From positions 3,782,001-3,846,000 of the forward strand of contig NZ_CP065534.1 in NCBI RefSeq assembly GCF_015999465.1: a stretch of 64,000 nucleotides of DNA, read 5' to 3'. Below the pieces are notes generated by a model, which worked only from the letters and a program-made list of their open reading frames with translations, searched no databases and had not been told where the DNA came from. This DNA comes from Lonsdalea populi (GTDB taxonomy: Bacteria > Pseudomonadota > Gammaproteobacteria > Enterobacterales > Enterobacteriaceae). Below, piece after piece: positions 44,072 to 56,323 of this stretch (position 1 is its first letter; every line of letters starts with the position of its first letter). A program made the translations under genes and the position numbers.

Positions 44072-44824
44072 ATGATGTTTGCTGAAACGATACAACACTG
44101 GCTGACGCAGTGGCTGCTGGCGCCGCAATACCTGACATGGCTGTGGCAAGGTTTCCTGATGACCCTCGGCCTGTCCGCCGCCACAGTGGTTCTGGCCTCG
44201 CTATTCGGCATGCTGCTGGCCGCCGCGCGGGACAGTCGTGTCCTTGTTCTGCGCTGGCTGGCTGTCGCCTATAGCGCCCTGTTCCGCAACACGCCGCTGC
44301 TGGTCCAGCTATTTTTCTGGTACTTCGGGACCGGTCAGCTGTTTCCGTCGTGGGTGATGCAGTGGCTGAATGCCTCGCATGAACTTTCTGCGTTGGGATT
44401 CGCACTGCCGTGGCCTTCCTTTGAATTTCTCGCCGGACTGCTGGGCTTGACGCTCTATTCCAGCGCCTTCATCGCCGAAGAGCTGCGCGCGGGGATGGCC
44501 GGCGTCGCGACAGGGCAGAAGTATGCCGCGCAGGCGCTCGGCCTGTCCGGCTGGCAGGCTATGCGTTACGTATTGTTGCCTCAGGCGCTGCGCATCGCCT
44601 TTCCGCCGCTGCTGGGGCAGTACATGAACGTCATCAAGAACTCGTCGTTGGCGATGGCGATCGGCGTGGCGGAGCTGTCTTACGCATCACGTCAGGTGGA
44701 GACCGAAACGCTGCGTACCTTTCAGGCCTTTGGCGTCGCCACGGTGTTTTATATCGGCGCCATTGCTGTGCTTGAAGGATGGGGCATGTGGCGTCAACAG
44801 AGAAAGTCGACGGAGGCGCGCTGA
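44072..44824 (+). CDS. Amino-acid ABC transporter permease (HisQ/GlnP type)
   Basis: 250 residues with about five hydrophobic segments and EAA loop AAQALGLSGWQAMRYVLLPQAL. Start choice is uncertain: ATG at 44072 lies 11 bases after GGAGGA, while an in-frame TTG at 44066 lies five bases after it. Followed directly by a second permease; no ATPase gene is present in this group. Confidence 0.87.
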   Translation: MMFAETIQHWLTQWLLAPQYLTWLWQGFLMTLGLSAATVVLASLFGMLLAAARDSRVLVLRWLAVAYSALFRNTPLLVQLFFWYFGTGQLFPSWVMQWLNASHELSALGFALPWPSFEFLAGLLGLTLYSSAFIAEELRAGMAGVATGQKYAAQALGLSGWQAMRYVLLPQALRIAFPPLLGQYMNVIKNSSLAMAIGVAELSYASRQVETETLRTFQAFGVATVFYIGAIAVLEGWGMWRQQRKSTEAR

Positions 44825-44825
44825 A

Positions 44826-45545
44826 ATGGATTTTACGATCATCCGCGATAACTTCACCTATCTGATGTGGGGGACGTTTCCCGATGGGTCGTTGGGTGGC
44901 GCGGCGCTGACGTTGGCGATTAGCCTGATAGCGGGCGTCGCCTCGGCCGTGCTGGGCACGCTGTTTGGCATCGCACTCGCCATGTCCCGAGGCTGGCTGG
45001 CCGCCCTGTTGGCGATGGTGCTGGGATTTTTCCGCGCCATTCCCGTCATCATGCTGATTTTCTGGTCCTATTTCTTGTTGCCGGTGGTATTCGGCGTGGA
45101 TATCCCTGAGATCACCACCGTCGTTTGCGCGCTGGCGCTGATCGCCTCAGCTTACCTCGCCCACGGGGTTAAAGCCGGGATTGTGGCGATAGGCCGCGGT
45201 CAGTGGCAGGCGGGGTTGTCGCTCGGCTTCAACCGCTGGCAGACGCTGGGCTATATCGTCTTGCCGCAGGCGCTGCGCATGATGGTGCCTTCATTCATCA
45301 ACCAGTGGATTTCCCTGATCAAAGATACGTCGCTGGCATATATCGTGGGCGTCGGCGAGCTGACGTTTCTGGCGACGCAGGTCAACAACCGCAGTATGGT
45401 GTATCCGCTGGAGGTCTTCCTGTTCGTGGCGTTGGTTTATTTCGTCATGTGTCTGGCGCTGGATGTGCTGGCGACCGGCATCAGCCGCCGCTATGGCCGC
45501 CGCCGGAGCCACCAGAAAGTCGCCCGAGGCAAGGCGGCGGCTTGA
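44826..45545 (+). CDS. Amino-acid ABC transporter permease, second subunit
   Basis: 239 residues, same family: RAIPVIMLIFWSYFLLP near the start and GLSLGFNRWQTLGYIVLPQALRM as the EAA loop. Starts one base after the stop of the preceding permease. The gene ends four bases from the end of yieH on the other strand. Confidence 0.87.
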   Translation: MDFTIIRDNFTYLMWGTFPDGSLGGAALTLAISLIAGVASAVLGTLFGIALAMSRGWLAALLAMVLGFFRAIPVIMLIFWSYFLLPVVFGVDIPEITTVVCALALIASAYLAHGVKAGIVAIGRGQWQAGLSLGFNRWQTLGYIVLPQALRMMVPSFINQWISLIKDTSLAYIVGVGELTFLATQVNNRSMVYPLEVFLFVALVYFVMCLALDVLATGISRRYGRRRSHQKVARGKAAA

Positions 45546-45549
45546 CGGC

Positions 45550-46224
45550 TCAGCGCTCTGACGTCAACGCAGACCAGCCGCGCTCGCGCCAGAGCGCGGG
45601 CAGTTGGCGCATATCGTCGAACCGGGTGACCAGCGGGTGATGAATGGGCCTGTTAAGCGTATCGGCGCAGTAGTAAAACACCGGGATCCCGGCGGAGATG
45701 CCCGCCTGTACGCCAGCCTCTGAGTCCTCCACCAAAATACAGCGTTCAATCGCCACCTTCATCTGGTCAGCGGCGTAGTAGAGGATCGCCGGATCCGGTT
45801 TCCAGGTCTGAATGTCGTAGCCGCTGTAAATATGGTCGTTGAAAAAGGGCAAAAGCGCCGTCTTCCCCAGCGTGCGCTGCATTTTACTCACCGGCCCGTT
45901 AGAGACGACCGCCGTCGGCACCTGCAGTTTTTCCAGCAGTTCGCGTACACCCGGGATGGGTTGCAGGGCCGCCTCAAACAAACGGGCGATCTCGTCGCGA
46001 TACGCCTGCTCCAGCACGGCCGTCTCTTGCGTCAAATGATAACGTTCGCAGGTGCGGATAATGATGTCGTGAAGCCTGACGCCTTTAAACTCGGCGATAA
46101 ATTGTTCTAATGCCAGAGACACGTTGTAGGTGGCGAACACATTGACGTAGGCCTGACAGCACAGAACTTCGGTATCGACCAGCGTTCCGTCGCAGTCAAA
46201 CAAAACGCACTCAATCTGGGACAT
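45550..46224 (-). CDS. yieH: YieH-type HAD phosphatase
   Basis: 224-residue haloacid dehalogenase-like hydrolase, subfamily IA. Seen: nucleophile motif FDCDGTLVDTE (near the N-terminus), VVSNGP (motif II) and GYDIQTWKPDP with the Lys, then LVEDSEAGVQAG. E. coli YieH dephosphorylates 6-phosphogluconate in vitro. The ATG at 46224 matches the family; an upstream ATG adds eight residues without support. Confidence 0.88.
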   Translation of the reverse strand: MSQIECVLFDCDGTLVDTEVLCCQAYVNVFATYNVSLALEQFIAEFKGVRLHDIIIRTCERYHLTQETAVLEQAYRDEIARLFEAALQPIPGVRELLEKLQVPTAVVSNGPVSKMQRTLGKTALLPFFNDHIYSGYDIQTWKPDPAILYYAADQMKVAIERCILVEDSEAGVQAGISAGIPVFYYCADTLNRPIHHPLVTRFDDMRQLPALWRERGWSALTSER

Positions 46225-46486
46225 GGCCTGCCTTAACCGGAGAGACAAAAGATACCTCTACTTTACTGCACAATGGCGCGGCTGCAATGGCATGGAGCCG
46301 AAGGCAAAGGCCGGATTAGCCGGCCAATGCGCCGTGTTCTTACCTTCATCCTTCGGCCGCTTTCCGCACATTCATAGGATGTACTTATGGTAGATAAAAA
46401 AGCAGGGCGGCAGCGTCAACCGCTGAGAATTTTGGTATAGGATACCTGACGGATAATCTTTCCCTTTCTTCAGGCTATTATGACTC

Positions 46487-47824
46487 ATGGATAAATCTCA
46501 AACTGGCTCCGCGTCTGAGCGTGGGCTGCTGCAACGCGTGTTCAAATTACGTCAGCACGGCACCACGGCGCGTACTGAAACGATCGCGGGCTTCACGACT
46601 TTCCTGACGATGGTCTACATCGTTTTTGTTAACCCGCAAATCCTCGGCGTGGCCGGTATGGATACGCAGGCCGTCTTTGTCACCACCTGTCTGATCGCCG
46701 CCTTCGGCAGTATTCTGATGGGCTTGCTGGCGAACTTGCCGGTGGCGTTGGCGCCTGCGATGGGTCTTAACGCGTTTTTCGCTTTTGCCGTGGTCGGCGC
46801 GATGGGCCTGTCCTGGCAGGTGGCGATGGGGGCTATTTTCTGGGGCTCAATCGGTTTCCTGCTCCTGTCCGTGTTCCAGATCCGCTACTGGATGATCGCC
46901 CATATCCCGCAGTGTCTGCGTCTGGGGATCGCCAGCGGTATTGGTCTGTTTATCGCGATGATGGGGCTGAAAAACGCCGGGATTATCGTGCCGAATGCGG
47001 ACACGCTGGTTGCGGTGGGTAAACTGACGTCGCACAGCGTGTTGCTGGGCGTGCTCGGCTTTTTCATCATCGTGGTGCTCGCCTCACGCAACATTCATGC
47101 TGCGGTGCTGATCTCTATCGTTATTACGACGACCATCGGGCTGCTGCTGGGGGATGTGAAATACACCGGCGTCTTCTCGCTGCCGCCGAGCGTCACCAAT
47201 ATCGTTGGCCAGGTTGATCTGGCGGGGGCGTTAAACCTCGGACTCTCCGGCGTTATTTTCTCTTTCATGCTGGTTAACCTGTTCGACTCCTCCGGTACGC
47301 TGATCGGCGTGACCGAAAAAGCCGGACTGACGGATGAAAAGGGCAAGTTTCCAGGGATGAAGCGCGCCCTCTATGTGGACAGCATCAGCTCCGTCGCGGG
47401 CGCCTTTATCGGCACATCCTCCGTCACGGCTTATATTGAAAGCTCTTCCGGCGTATCGGTCGGCGGCCGTACCGGCCTGACGGCCGTGGTGGTGGGCGTG
47501 TTGTTCCTGCTGGTGATGTTTTTGTCGCCGCTGGCGGGAATGGTGCCGGCTTACGCGGCGGCGGGCGCGCTGATCTATGTGGGCGTTCTGATGACATCCA
47601 GCCTTTCTCGCGTGAAATGGGAAGATCTGACGGAAGCCGTGCCGGCGTTTATCACTGCCGTCATGATGCCGTTCAGCTTCTCCATCACGGAAGGGATCGC
47701 CCTCGGGTTTATCTCCTACTGCGTGATGAAGGCCGCGACGGGACGCTGGCGTGAAATCAGCCCGTGTGTGGTGGTGGTCGCCTTGCTGTTCCTGCTGAAA
47801 ATCGTCTTCGTCGACGCACATTGA
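46487..47824 (+). CDS. adeP: AdeP (YieG) adenine permease
   Basis: 445 residues, the same length as E. coli AdeP. NCS2/AzgA-family purine:H+ symporter with about 12-14 membrane segments. Seen: the nearly invariant LPVALAPAMGLNAFFAF, VNLFDSSGTLIGVT and IGTSSVTAYIESSSGVSVGGRTGLT. Known: high-affinity adenine uptake in E. coli. It has its own upstream region of about 240 bases. Confidence 0.94.
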   Translation: MDKSQTGSASERGLLQRVFKLRQHGTTARTETIAGFTTFLTMVYIVFVNPQILGVAGMDTQAVFVTTCLIAAFGSILMGLLANLPVALAPAMGLNAFFAFAVVGAMGLSWQVAMGAIFWGSIGFLLLSVFQIRYWMIAHIPQCLRLGIASGIGLFIAMMGLKNAGIIVPNADTLVAVGKLTSHSVLLGVLGFFIIVVLASRNIHAAVLISIVITTTIGLLLGDVKYTGVFSLPPSVTNIVGQVDLAGALNLGLSGVIFSFMLVNLFDSSGTLIGVTEKAGLTDEKGKFPGMKRALYVDSISSVAGAFIGTSSVTAYIESSSGVSVGGRTGLTAVVVGVLFLLVMFLSPLAGMVPAYAAAGALIYVGVLMTSSLSRVKWEDLTEAVPAFITAVMMPFSFSITEGIALGFISYCVMKAATGRWREISPCVVVVALLFLLKIVFVDAH

Positions 47825-47915
47825 GGTTTCGCCCGGCTAAGACGGCGTGGGGCTAAGCTATTGATACGGCGTGTCAGGGACGATGACGGTAAGCTGTCTA
47901 TTTCCTGATGACGAT

Positions 47916-47955
47916 AAAAAATAACGACGCGGCGATAGCCGCGTTTATTTTTTCT
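47916..47955. terminator. Bidirectional terminator between adeP and yieE
   Basis: AAAAAATAA, CGCGGC-GATA-GCCGCG, TTTATTTTTT. A-run and T-run flank the stem so it works for both converging genes; it covers the yieE stop codon. Confidence 0.85.
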
Positions 47956-48664
47956 CCGCCGGGTGGCTGGTCAATTTCATAAATCGCGCCGACTGGCGCT
48001 GTTGCTGAATAATCTCCGACGTTTTGCTAAGCCCTTCCTCCACCGCGTAGTTCCACAGGACCAGACGGTTCAACAAAGGCGTCCGTGCGCAGGCCCAGGC
48101 CAGATAATCATCGATGTCGCTCATCGCCTCCACCTCCGGCAAATGCGCCGCGCGCAGTCTCCCGGACGCCGGATGAAGCTTCAGCGACTCGCTGCCTCCC
48201 GGATTGAATTCCGGTATTTTGAGCACGGACTGGCGGATGGCGGCGAGCTGAGAGGCGGCTTCAAGCGGATCGATCTGAGCGTCTACCCATGCTTTCTCCG
48301 CCTGCGTCTGCCATACCGACTGCGGCTGACGAGGCGTCCGCACGTGGACGATCTCCATACTCATCCCCACACTGCCCGACTCGCTCAATAGCAGCCCGAT
48401 GGTATTCCCCGCGTAGCCCAGACTGAAACTGGGCAGGTTGATATCGCTAAAGCAGGGGCGGCCGTTGGGCGCGGTCATCAAAGGGGGCAGCATCGGATAG
48501 CCAAACAGATAAAACATGAGCTCTGCCAATAGCGCCCGGCTTTTCAGATAGCGTTCGCGCCGCTTCATTGAAAAACTCTGCGTTGAAGCGATCAGGTCGT
48601 CAGACAGGCGTTGCAGACTGGGCAAAACTTCCTTGCTGGTCCACCTGACGAAATGGCAGGTCAT
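47945..48664 (-). CDS. yieE: YieE-like phosphopantetheinyl transferase family protein
   Basis: 239 residues, homologous to E. coli YieE (shared RALLAELMFYLFG, NGRPCFSDINLPSFSLGYAGN). This is the Sfp/AcpT-type family that attaches phosphopantetheine to carrier proteins. Odd: the Mg-binding Asp-x-Glu motif, GLDMEL in E. coli YieE, reads GMSMEI here, so the Asp is Ser. The second motif is reduced to IRQSVLKI, as in E. coli YieE. Activity is therefore doubtful. It is the only PPTase-like gene in the window and lies about 10 kb from the two APE ACP genes. Confidence 0.8.
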   Translation of the reverse strand: MTCHFVRWTSKEVLPSLQRLSDDLIASTQSFSMKRRERYLKSRALLAELMFYLFGYPMLPPLMTAPNGRPCFSDINLPSFSLGYAGNTIGLLLSESGSVGMSMEIVHVRTPRQPQSVWQTQAEKAWVDAQIDPLEAASQLAAIRQSVLKIPEFNPGGSESLKLHPASGRLRAAHLPEVEAMSDIDDYLAWACARTPLLNRLVLWNYAVEEGLSKTSEIIQQQRQSARFMKLTSHPAEKK

Positions 48665-48947
48665 AATTCACTCCATGATAATGACGCAAATCGTGGCGTC
48701 CGAGGTTAGCAGAGACGATATAAACGCTGTGATGCGATATATTACAGACAAAAATATTAACTAAATGCAAATTAACGGATTATTATTTGATAATTGGTAC
48801 TTAATCTGCTTTCGTCAAAAACCTCTCCTTACTTCAATGAAGCAAGGAGAGCCATCGTCAACGGAAGCGCCTGAGAGACAAGAGCGCGGCCTGATGGAAT
48901 GACGGACATTTTATCTGCTTTCGTAGCGCCGAAACCCGCCAGAAATG

Positions 48948-51928
<2,981 letters not shown>

Positions 51929-53029
51929 TTATTCGGTGCGGTTTCTGACGCGCAGATGGATATGCCTGCGCTGTTGCGTTTTCATTGTGCTCAGCAGCAT
52001 GGCCAGTGCATCCAGCTTGTCGATAATCTGGGTGCCCAAATAGAAATAGCCATAAATTTTATTCTCTATCGCGATGTCATTTCCGGCGTGCTGGCCGAGC
52101 AGCGTCGACCGCAGTTCCTCCATCACGTCCTGTTCGAATTCTTTATGATGAAATTTTTTTATGGCATCCGGATCGGTAATATCGTCGCGAATAAACGCTT
52201 GTAAAAGTTTGAAGCGGTAGTCGATCGCGTAATTAATTTTCTTCGACAGTGAAGAAGCGCAAATAATATGGTGACTGACAGGACAGTCCCAGAAGGCTTT
52301 TTCTATCAAATTTAAATAAGAGATGATATCGAGAATAGTTTCCTGCAGTAACTCATAGGTTTTTTTATCTATTCTGGTTTCTTTCTGGGCAGGCGCGGAG
52401 AGTTTTAATATATTGGCAATGGTTTTTTTGTTAATACTGTTAAGATTTTTTAATTCGGGCCGGTTGAATAGATTACGAGATAAATTGGCGCAGTAAAGCT
52501 GATGCAGATTGGATATGAGTTTATACAGTTCTATATTCCAGTGAATACAGGCTTTGTGCGGAAAAATACTGGAAAAAATGACGGCGATGACGCAGCCGAT
52601 AAAGACGTCGGAAATACGCCATAGCGCGATATCCAGATTCCCGCCCGACACGCTGACGGTCACGGAAAGGGTAATACCAATCAGTATCCCGGCATAAGGC
52701 ATTTTACTTAATGTCAGATAGCCGCAGGTAAATATACCGAGGGCGATGATCACTATCATGCCTGAAAAGGAGTACTTACCGGCATAAAACGAGAGAATAC
52801 CGAAGATGATGCCAATCAGGGTTCCGGTCGAGCGCTGGATGGCTCGGGGATAGACGCTACCTTTATAGGACATCGGGCCCACTATGACGACCATAGTGAT
52901 CAGGATCCAAGAGACGTCTTTGACCAAATCCAGTTTTGCCAATAAAAGTAGAGCGAAAATAAAAGAAATCGTTAAGCGCAGCGCATGTGAGATACGATAA
53001 TATTTATATTGTAAATTCTCTACTTTCAT
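51929..53029 (-). CDS. FUSC-family membrane protein
   Basis: 366 residues. The first 160 hold about six hydrophobic segments of the fusaric-acid-resistance/YccS type (WILITMVVIVGPMSYKGSVYPRAIQRSTGT is split across two helices); the rest is a hydrophilic, Lys- and Asn-rich cytoplasmic region. Probably an efflux-type transporter of aromatic acids; the substrate is unknown. The gene is clearly AT-richer than its neighbours, a sign of recent transfer. The ATG at 53029 is chosen by the ribosome-binding-like AAGAAAAGA; an ATG 18 bases upstream is possible. Confidence 0.75.
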   Translation of the reverse strand: MKVENLQYKYYRISHALRLTISFIFALLLLAKLDLVKDVSWILITMVVIVGPMSYKGSVYPRAIQRSTGTLIGIIFGILSFYAGKYSFSGMIVIIALGIFTCGYLTLSKMPYAGILIGITLSVTVSVSGGNLDIALWRISDVFIGCVIAVIFSSIFPHKACIHWNIELYKLISNLHQLYCANLSRNLFNRPELKNLNSINKKTIANILKLSAPAQKETRIDKKTYELLQETILDIISYLNLIEKAFWDCPVSHHIICASSLSKKINYAIDYRFKLLQAFIRDDITDPDAIKKFHHKEFEQDVMEELRSTLLGQHAGNDIAIENKIYGYFYLGTQIIDKLDALAMLLSTMKTQQRRHIHLRVRNRTE

Positions 53030-53502
53030 GGTCTTTTCTTTTAAAAGCATCCGCCAAATCACCATTAACCTCTGTATGAGAGTTAATTACCGATCGCGAA
53101 CACTCCTATTTTCCACTGGTAAGAAATAATGTCATCCAACAACTGACGCAGAGGATAGCATCTTTTTTAACTAAAGTTAACAATAGCCCTGTTCGCAAAT
53201 ATCAAGCATGTTCTTATAAGAAGATAATTTCCTCCAGTAGAAGTAATAAATTGTAAATTGATGTTTACAGCGCATGGCAATACGAAATTTATCATATTTA
53301 TGGTGAATGAAATTCTTTTTCATGGAAGGAAGTGTAAGTGACTTTAATAGGTGGCGCTGTAAATAAAAAAAACAGTGATTACTTTTAAGAAAAATGATCC
53401 TGGGGTGAAAATATTATTAATACATCAGGTTGAGATGATTTCTCTCCGCGGATCATTCAGCGTAGCGGGTAAAAAGAGAAAGGTTATTTAATAATTTCAC
53501 GA
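53030..53502. other. AT-rich non-coding region between the FUSC and DMT genes
   Basis: 473 bases with no gene, repeat or recognisable site; the base composition matches the FUSC gene. Confidence 0.5.
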
Positions 53503-54426
53503 CTAAACAACTGAGCGCCGAATAACCATTTTCCTCTGACGCCGTTCGCACCAGACGGTAAAGATGCCGGCGCAGGCGATGATCGCCGCGCCGGCGATGG
53601 TCGAGCCTCCCGGCACGCTATCCAGGAAGAGATAACCGATCAGCATTGACCACACCAGCGTGGTGTAGTCGAAGGGAGCCAGCAGCGAGGCGTCGGCGTA
53701 GCGCAGGCTAAGGGTAATCAGTATCTGCGCCATACCGCCGAAAAAACCGCAGCCAATCAGCAGGAGGAGCTGCGGAAGCGTCGGCATTAGCCAGCCGAAA
53801 TACAGCGTTCCCAGACCGATGAACATGGTCATCAGCGAGAAGTAGAAGACAATGGCGCCGGGCTTTTCCACTCCGTTGAGGAAGCGAATTTGTATCGACG
53901 ACGCGGCGGTGCAGAGCGCGGCCAGCAGCGCGAAAACGACGCCGATGATCGATCCGTTTGCGACGCCGGAGGTTGAGGAAAAGACAGACCCGCTGGCGCC
54001 CGGATACGCCGACAGCATCACAAGAATGCCTGAGAAACCGACAACGACGGCCAGCCAACGATAAAAGCGGACGATTTCTTTCAACAATATCGCCGCCATG
54101 ATGACGGTAAGTAACGGCGCGGCGTAGCTGATGGCGGTCACGTCCGCCAACGAAATATAGACCAGCGCAAGATAGTTAAAATACATGCCGCCCGTGCCGG
54201 AAAAACCACGGATGAGATGGCCGAACAGATTGCGGGTTTTGATTAAATCCAGAATATCGCCTTGAAACTTGAGCCAGATAAGCAGGGGAAATAGCGCCAC
54301 GAACGAACGGAAAAAAATGACTTCGCCGGTAGGGATCGCGCCATTTAATCCTTTGACGCATGCCAGCATTAATGTCGCGCACAGCGCCGACATTATTTTC
54401 AGGAGTACGCCCATTCTGGAATTCAT
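53503..54426 (-). CDS. EamA/DMT-superfamily permease
   Basis: 307 residues, about ten hydrophobic segments in two EamA repeats: VIFFRSFVALFPLLIWLK in the first, LLAPFDYTTLVWSMLIGYLF in the second. Drug/metabolite transporter, probably export of an amino acid or metabolite. Substrate unknown. It stands alone on its strand. Confidence 0.85.
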   Translation of the reverse strand: MNSRMGVLLKIMSALCATLMLACVKGLNGAIPTGEVIFFRSFVALFPLLIWLKFQGDILDLIKTRNLFGHLIRGFSGTGGMYFNYLALVYISLADVTAISYAAPLLTVIMAAILLKEIVRFYRWLAVVVGFSGILVMLSAYPGASGSVFSSTSGVANGSIIGVVFALLAALCTAASSIQIRFLNGVEKPGAIVFYFSLMTMFIGLGTLYFGWLMPTLPQLLLLIGCGFFGGMAQILITLSLRYADASLLAPFDYTTLVWSMLIGYLFLDSVPGGSTIAGAAIIACAGIFTVWCERRQRKMVIRRSVV

Positions 54427-54766
54427 TGTCTATTTTCACTCTCTGGCTGCAATATCGGCATTCGCTTTCCTGATGCGGGAAATCTTCCTTACCATAGAGT
54501 GACTGTCTTCGCGTCCGTTAAGATAATTTCGTTCTGTCTGGATAGTTTTTCCTTATATTTTCTTCCCGTCATACAAATTGCATATCACCACACACGCTTT
54601 CCGTCTTATACATCGGCTTTCATCGCTTCTATAGTCAGACTGCTGGAAGAGTCACGCAAAGTTTTAGCGGTTATCTCTTTATTTTTAGTAAGTTATTTCA
54701 TACCGCTTCTGCCGTGCCTGCGTCAGAAGAACACTGAATCTTAATTAAAATAGCGGGGAATTCGTG
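54427..54766. other. Non-coding region between the DMT gene and the pxp cluster
   Basis: 340 bases. A TGGAAGAG...ACGCA stretch resembles a sigma-54 promoter but its spacing is one base short. Otherwise no site was identified. An 81-codon plus-strand frame (54499-54744) has no ribosome binding site and is not called. Confidence 0.45.
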
Positions 54767-55609
54767 ATGAAATTGAAATTGCTTTCGGGTGCCGTCTTGG
54801 CCATGCCACTGCTGGCGGCGTTGTCACCCGCCGCCCATGCGGATTTAATTGCGGACATCCACGCTCGCGGCCAGTTAAACTGTGCGGTCTATTCCGACGT
54901 GCCGCCGTTTTCTTCTCCCGATCCCAAAACGCGTCAGCTGGCGGGGATGGATGTCGATCTTTGTCATGCGCTGGCGAAGGAGGTGGGGGTCAAGGCCAAT
55001 CTGATGCCGACTTCGATTGAGGCGCGTATCGCCGTCATCGCCACCGGTCGGGCTGATGTGCTGGTCGCCAACCTGGCGTATACCAAAACGCGCGGCAACC
55101 AAATCCAGTTCAGCGACCCGTACTATGTGGCGAAAGAGATGTTGGTGGTGAAGAAGCCGAACGAAAACAAAACGCGGGCGGACTTTAAAGATAAACGTAT
55201 CAGCGCGACCAAAGGCACCACCTCCGAGCAGTCCATCCATCTGGCGGGCGCGAAAGCCGTCACGTTCCAGGATACGGCCTCCGCCTTCCTGGCGCTGGAG
55301 CAGAACAAGGTAGTGGGCTTCGTCACCAACACCATGACCGCCATCAAAATGATCTCTCAGGCGAGAAAAGACGGTATCGAGCTGGGTATGATTAAAGAGC
55401 CGATGGCGCTGGAGCCGATTGGCGTCGGGATGAAAAAAGACGAGCCCGCGCTGCTGGCGGAAGTCAATCGCAGCCTGAGGGCGATGGACGACGCCGGCGC
55501 TATCGATGCTATCTGGAATACCTGGATTGGGCCGAACACCGAGTACAAGATGGTGCGCGAAGAAAAAGTGCAGCCGCTTTCAAGTCTGAAATTCGAACCG
55601 CTGGAATAA
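54767..55609 (+). CDS. Periplasmic family 3 solute-binding protein of the pxp cluster
   Basis: 280 residues with a signal peptide cleaved after AHA (about residue 25) and the family 3 signature LAGMDVDLCHALAKEVG. The start is ATG at 54767, eight bases after GGGG; an adjacent GTG at 54764 is possible. pxpB follows three bases later, so the ligand is probably 5-oxoproline or a related imino or amino acid. Its permeases are encoded about 7 kb downstream. Confidence 0.86.
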   Translation: MKLKLLSGAVLAMPLLAALSPAAHADLIADIHARGQLNCAVYSDVPPFSSPDPKTRQLAGMDVDLCHALAKEVGVKANLMPTSIEARIAVIATGRADVLVANLAYTKTRGNQIQFSDPYYVAKEMLVVKKPNENKTRADFKDKRISATKGTTSEQSIHLAGAKAVTFQDTASAFLALEQNKVVGFVTNTMTAIKMISQARKDGIELGMIKEPMALEPIGVGMKKDEPALLAEVNRSLRAMDDAGAIDAIWNTWIGPNTEYKMVREEKVQPLSSLKFEPLE

Positions 55610-55612
55610 CTC

Positions 55613-56323
55613 ATGACCATGCTGTCGCGCGACGTGCCGGAGCGCGTCTCCTTGACGCTCGTCAGTCAGGGTGAGCAGGTAAAAGTGTCTACGATTGGCG
55701 GTCGGGCCTATTTGGTCGATGCGCCGGGCGAGTTCGATCTTCCGGCGCAAAGGCGCATCTGGGCGCTGGCTGCGTTACTGCGGCAACGTGACGATATCGA
55801 ATCGCTGATCCCCGGCGTGACCAACCTACTGGTGCTGTTCAAGCACATCCCGCCGGAGCCGTCCGCCGTCGTCCATCTGCTGCAGGACGGTTGGGAGCGT
55901 GCGCGGGCCGCTACCTCGCAGGGTAAACGGATCGATATTCCCGTCTGTTATGGCGGCGAGCACGCGACGGATCTGGGTGCCGTGTGCGAGTTCACCGGGC
56001 TGACGGCAAAAGAGGTCATCCGCCGTCACTATCAGGGCGAGTATACGGTTTTCGCGCTCGGCAGCGCACCGGGATTCGGCTATTTGCACGGTCTGGACCC
56101 GGCGCTGGCGACGCCACGCAAAAAAGTGCCGTCGCTGAATATGTTGAAAGGCACCGTGAGCATCGGCGGCGCGCAGACGGGGGTATCGGCGTTAACCGGA
56201 CCGAACGGCTGGAACGCGATCGGCTTCGCCGATATGCCGCTGTTCGACCCTTGGGCGGAAACGCCTGCGGTCATGGCGCCCGGAGACATCATCCGTTTTC
56301 TGCCTGAGAGGATTGAACTGTGA
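55613..56323 (+). CDS. pxpB: PxpB, 5-oxoprolinase subunit B (KipI family)
   Basis: 236 residues. Allophanate-hydrolase subunit 1-like fold. Seen: PVCYGGEHATDLGAVC and GSAPGFGYLHGLDP, with RKKVPSLNMLKGTVSIGGAQTG. Known: with PxpA and PxpC it hydrolyses 5-oxoproline to glutamate using ATP. pxpC starts inside its stop codon. Confidence 0.92.
   Translation: MTMLSRDVPERVSLTLVSQGEQVKVSTIGGRAYLVDAPGEFDLPAQRRIWALAALLRQRDDIESLIPGVTNLLVLFKHIPPEPSAVVHLLQDGWERARAATSQGKRIDIPVCYGGEHATDLGAVCEFTGLTAKEVIRRHYQGEYTVFALGSAPGFGYLHGLDPALATPRKKVPSLNMLKGTVSIGGAQTGVSALTGPNGWNAIGFADMPLFDPWAETPAVMAPGDIIRFLPERIEL

Noticed and set aside
54650..54668. Sigma-54-like TGGAAGAGTCACGCAA upstream of the binding-protein gene
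   Set aside because: The GG to GC spacing is one base too short for a functional -24/-12 promoter.
54499..54744. 81-codon plus-strand frame before the pxp cluster
   Set aside because: No ribosome binding site, hydrophobic by composition only, overlaps the likely promoter region.
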